Shown here: positions 61,390 through 64,000 of the stretch, piece after piece
Position numbering within the stretch: the first letter of the stretch is position 1
Layout: every line of letters begins with the position of its first letter
NCBI GenBank assembly: GCA_902604065.1
Contig: CACKXF010000002.1
Span: 1-64,000, forward strand
Source: an uncultured Pelagibacteraceae bacterium
GTDB lineage: Bacteria; Pseudomonadota; Alphaproteobacteria; Pelagibacterales; Pelagibacteraceae
Direction of reading: 5' to 3'
Length of the DNA stretch: 64,000 nt
Notes under the pieces: model-generated
Seen by the model: the letters and a program-made list of their open reading frames with translations, nothing else
What the model was told of the DNA's origin: nothing
Databases searched by the model: none
Translations under genes and position numbers: made by a program

Positions 61390-62393
61390 ATATGTTTTTT
61401 TGAAATGACTCTATTAGAGCCAATTTGTTTTTTTACTTTTTTACCTAAAACTTTATTTAATTCAATAGGTGAAAAACCAGTTCCAGGCCTTTTAAAACAT
61501 AAATCTCTTTTTTTTAAAATTTCACCTTTAGAAATTTGTCTTTTTGATACTATACTTTTTCTAGCCATGAGTTTAATTTTATTTTCTTCCTTTGAAATAA
61601 CCTTCTTTGAATTGCCTAATATAATTTCAAATTCTCTTATTTTTTTAACAAATCTTGTAAAATCCTTAATATTGTAAGATGCTTTGTGATCTGGACCAAT
61701 CATATTATTGTTTAAAGTCACATGTTTTTCAATAATAGTAGCTCCCTTTGCTATAGCTCCAATACTAGCCTCGTCAGTTAAAGAATGATCAGAATAACCT
61801 ATGGGCGTTTTAAAAATTTTTTTTATTTGATCTAGTACATTTAAATTTATTTGTTTTTTATGAACTGGATATAAACTAGTACAATGAAGTAAAGTTATTT
61901 TTTTTTTTTTATTTCTGTTTAAGATCTTTATAGATTTTTTAATTTCATCAAATGAAGACATACCGGTAGATAGTATTATTTCTTTTGATTGTTTTGATAA
62001 AAATTTCAACATATCGTAGGATAATATCTCTCCAGATGATATCTTGATTAAAGGAACTTTAATACTGTTAATTAGGTATTTGAGACTATCTAGGTCAAAG
62101 GCAGTGCAAATATATTTTTTCTTAAATTTATTGCAATAATTTTTTAAGTTTTGATGATTCTTTTTAGATAATTGTAATTTTCTGCTCATATTTATAACTG
62201 ATTTTTCCTTATCATTTTTCTTTTGGTAGTTAGCTTTAAATGCATCTAAACTATAAACATCTTCAGGTTTAGCTAATTGAAATTTGATAAAATCAATATC
62301 AAGCTTAGAAAGTTTTTTAATAATTTTTTTTGCCAAATAGATGGAGCCATTATGATTGACACCGACCTCAGCAATTATTCTAACTTTTTTCAT
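61386..62393 (-). CDS. N-acetylneuraminate/legionaminate synthase (NeuB/LegI-like, SAF domain)
   Basis: RIIAEVGVNHNGSIYLAKKII...IKISSGEILSYDML...ILSTGMSSFDEI...IGYSDHSLTDEASIGAIAKGATIIEKHVTL...GPDHKAS. Confidence 0.95.
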   Translation of the reverse strand: MKKVRIIAEVGVNHNGSIYLAKKIIKKLSKLDIDFIKFQLAKPEDVYSLDAFKANYQKKNDKEKSVINMSRKLQLSKKNHQNLKNYCNKFKKKYICTAFDLDSLKYLINSIKVPLIKISSGEILSYDMLKFLSKQSKEIILSTGMSSFDEIKKSIKILNRNKKKKITLLHCTSLYPVHKKQINLNVLDQIKKIFKTPIGYSDHSLTDEASIGAIAKGATIIEKHVTLNNNMIGPDHKASYNIKDFTRFVKKIREFEIILGNSKKVISKEENKIKLMARKSIVSKRQISKGEILKKRDLCFKRPGTGFSPIELNKVLGKKVKKQIGSNRVISKKHI

Positions 62394-63331
62394 CTTTTGA
62401 TTCTTGATTTAATTTCTAAACCTTTCATACCAATTAAGTACTTTGGATTTTTTTTAATAAACATTTTTTTGTTTTTATAATTTTTTATAAGAGCTTCTAA
62501 ATAGTTTAGTCCTGAAATATGGGTAAAAGGATAACCACCTCCAAATCTTGGGTTTACATCAACTAAAAATAATTCATTGTTTTTTGAAACTATTATATCG
62601 CAGTCTAAATTTCCTATATGTTTGAAAGTTTTTGATATTTTCATAGCAAATTTTTCTAAATTTTTATTTTTGACTATTTCACATTTATCTGTTTCACCAC
62701 TTCTCATTAAGTATTTTTTTTTTATACAACATGATAAAAAATTGCCGGTATTATCATTAAAAATATCAACATTATATTCTGTTCCTTTTATAAATTTTTG
62801 AATAATAAATTTTTTATCTTTTTTAAAATTAAATTTTTTATCTTTGTAAATTTTCAAGTTTTTAGATCCACTACCATTTTTTTCCTTTATTACTATAGGG
62901 TATCTCTTTATTAGATTTTTTTTGGAATATATTTCTGGATAGCCAATATCATTTTTTTTACAAAAATAAAAAAGTTTTTTTTTATCATTACAAATTTTAA
63001 TAATACTATAATTAGAAACAGCTACCCTGCATTTATTTTTTTCAAAACGTATTTTGTTTTTTGAAAGAATTTCTAAATCTAAATCTGATAAAGGTATAAT
63101 TAAACTAATTTTGGATTTTTTTACCAAATTTAAAATTGAACTTAAATATTTCTTTTCATTTCTTATTACTTTTGGTGTCAAATGAACTTTTTTTTTTACA
63201 TTTGTATAAAATGCTGCAGAATTTTTATCCGAGTCGGCAACATGAATTACTAATTTTTCTCTTTTCTTAATTTCAGATAAAAAATCTATAAAATAAGTTC
63301 TCCTACCGGCATTAGTTAATAAAATATTCAT
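62390..63331 (-). CDS. ATP-grasp domain protein (CarB-like)
   Basis: NILLTNAGRRTYFIDFL...YPIVIKEKNGSGSKNL...FIIQKFIKGTEYNVDIF...LFLVDVNPRFGGGYPFTHISGLNYLEALI. Confidence 0.88.
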   Translation of the reverse strand: MNILLTNAGRRTYFIDFLSEIKKREKLVIHVADSDKNSAAFYTNVKKKVHLTPKVIRNEKKYLSSILNLVKKSKISLIIPLSDLDLEILSKNKIRFEKNKCRVAVSNYSIIKICNDKKKLFYFCKKNDIGYPEIYSKKNLIKRYPIVIKEKNGSGSKNLKIYKDKKFNFKKDKKFIIQKFIKGTEYNVDIFNDNTGNFLSCCIKKKYLMRSGETDKCEIVKNKNLEKFAMKISKTFKHIGNLDCDIIVSKNNELFLVDVNPRFGGGYPFTHISGLNYLEALIKNYKNKKMFIKKNPKYLIGMKGLEIKSRIKR

Positions 63332-63343
63332 TTAATGAAAAAA

Positions 63344-64000
63344 TTAGTAAATCTTATTCCACTTTTCTGCATGATTTTTACCCAACAAAGTTCCCTCTGC
63401 GTTACATGATTTGCAAGGTGAGTCACATCTTTTACCGTTAAGTAAATTTTTTCTGTATTTTGTCATTATTTTTCCATTCCAAATATTAAATAAACTATCT
63501 TGCATCATGTTTCCCATTGTCACCCTTCTCTGCCAATCTTGAGGACATAAGAATATGTCTCCGTTCCAATCTACAAGGAACTGATAAGTTGGATAAAAAC
63601 AAGTAGAGTAAGTCTCTGGACTTTTTTGATTTCCCGTTTTGATAGTTCCAGCCCTATTAGTTAATTTTAAACCAAATTCGCTGTCAGCGTTATACCATCT
63701 GTCTCTCAATATCATAAGGTCTTCTGGAACATTTGCTTGTTTAGCCATTTTGTTAAATTTATCAATTTGATGAGGTCCATCATACATACTAACTAAAACT
63801 TTATTGACTTTATTTAGATATAAATCTTGTAATTGCTTGCTATTTAAAGTGTCTCCGTTTGTGATGATTTCTACTGGAGCAACATTTGAAAGTTTTTTGA
63901 CAATATAATTTATATCTTTATGGAGCAAAGGTTCGCCATAACCAGCAAGTGCAATAGCTCCTTTATAATTTATAGCCTTTAAGTCATCATGTAGTTTATC
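63344..64000 (-). CDS. Radical SAM/SPASM domain protein, partial (N-terminus beyond window)
   Basis: The listed ORF start (TTG 63928) is not the true start: the frame continues upstream as DKLHDDLKAINYKGAIALAGYGEPLLHKDINYI to the window end. SPASM-like CFYPTYQFLVDWNGDIFLCPQDWQRR...CDSPCKSC. Confidence 0.85.
   Translation of the reverse strand, partial: DKLHDDLKAINYKGAIALAGYGEPLLHKDINYIVKKLSNVAPVEIITNGDTLNSKQLQDLYLNKVNKVLVSMYDGPHQIDKFNKMAKQANVPEDLMILRDRWYNADSEFGLKLTNRAGTIKTGNQKSPETYSTCFYPTYQFLVDWNGDIFLCPQDWQRRVTMGNMMQDSLFNIWNGKIMTKYRKNLLNGKRCDSPCKSCNAEGTLLGKNHAEKWNKIY

Overview
The window is about 64 kb of very AT-rich, tightly packed DNA. Its gene content and synteny look like a SAR11/Pelagibacterales (Alphaproteobacteria) chromosome; this assignment is inferred from proteins and gene order, since no 16S is present. 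Positions 1-35.8 kb are mostly core genes: ABC-2 exporter, rluD, rpoH, purA, thiD, glmM, folP, ftsH, tilS, the Tol-Pal cluster, a ruvC-like gene, yebC, zapA, tkt-pgk-fba, thiE, efp, rpmE, rpsU, csp, typA, tal, pntAB, rpmJ, and tRNA-Arg and tRNA-fMet. A solitary 5S rRNA at 35.85-35.97 kb (minus) marks the edge of a large surface-polysaccharide region that runs past the window end. This matches the hypervariable region known to separate 5S from 16S-23S in SAR11. The region encodes an O-antigen ligase, glycosyltransferases, a CDP-glucose/3,6-dideoxyhexose module with a ColD-like dehydratase, a formyltransferase, a deacetylase, two PP-loop N-acetyl sugar amidotransferases, an extra hisH/hisF pair, and a legionaminic-type nonulosonate module (NeuA/NeuB/NeuC-like, CBS-nucleotidyltransferase, LegC-like aminotransferase). 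An ATP-grasp protein and a radical SAM/SPASM protein follow. Main observations: rpsU apparently starts at ATT and is missing from the ORF track; one amidotransferase has a homopolymer frameshift whose lost tail can be read in the adjacent frame; three RNA genes (tRNA-fMet, tRNA-Val, 5S) end 7-9 nt before a same-strand start codon; the RuvC looks phage-type with no ruvAB beside it; and a PLP-dependent 3-dehydratase of ColD type is paired with CDP-glucose genes.
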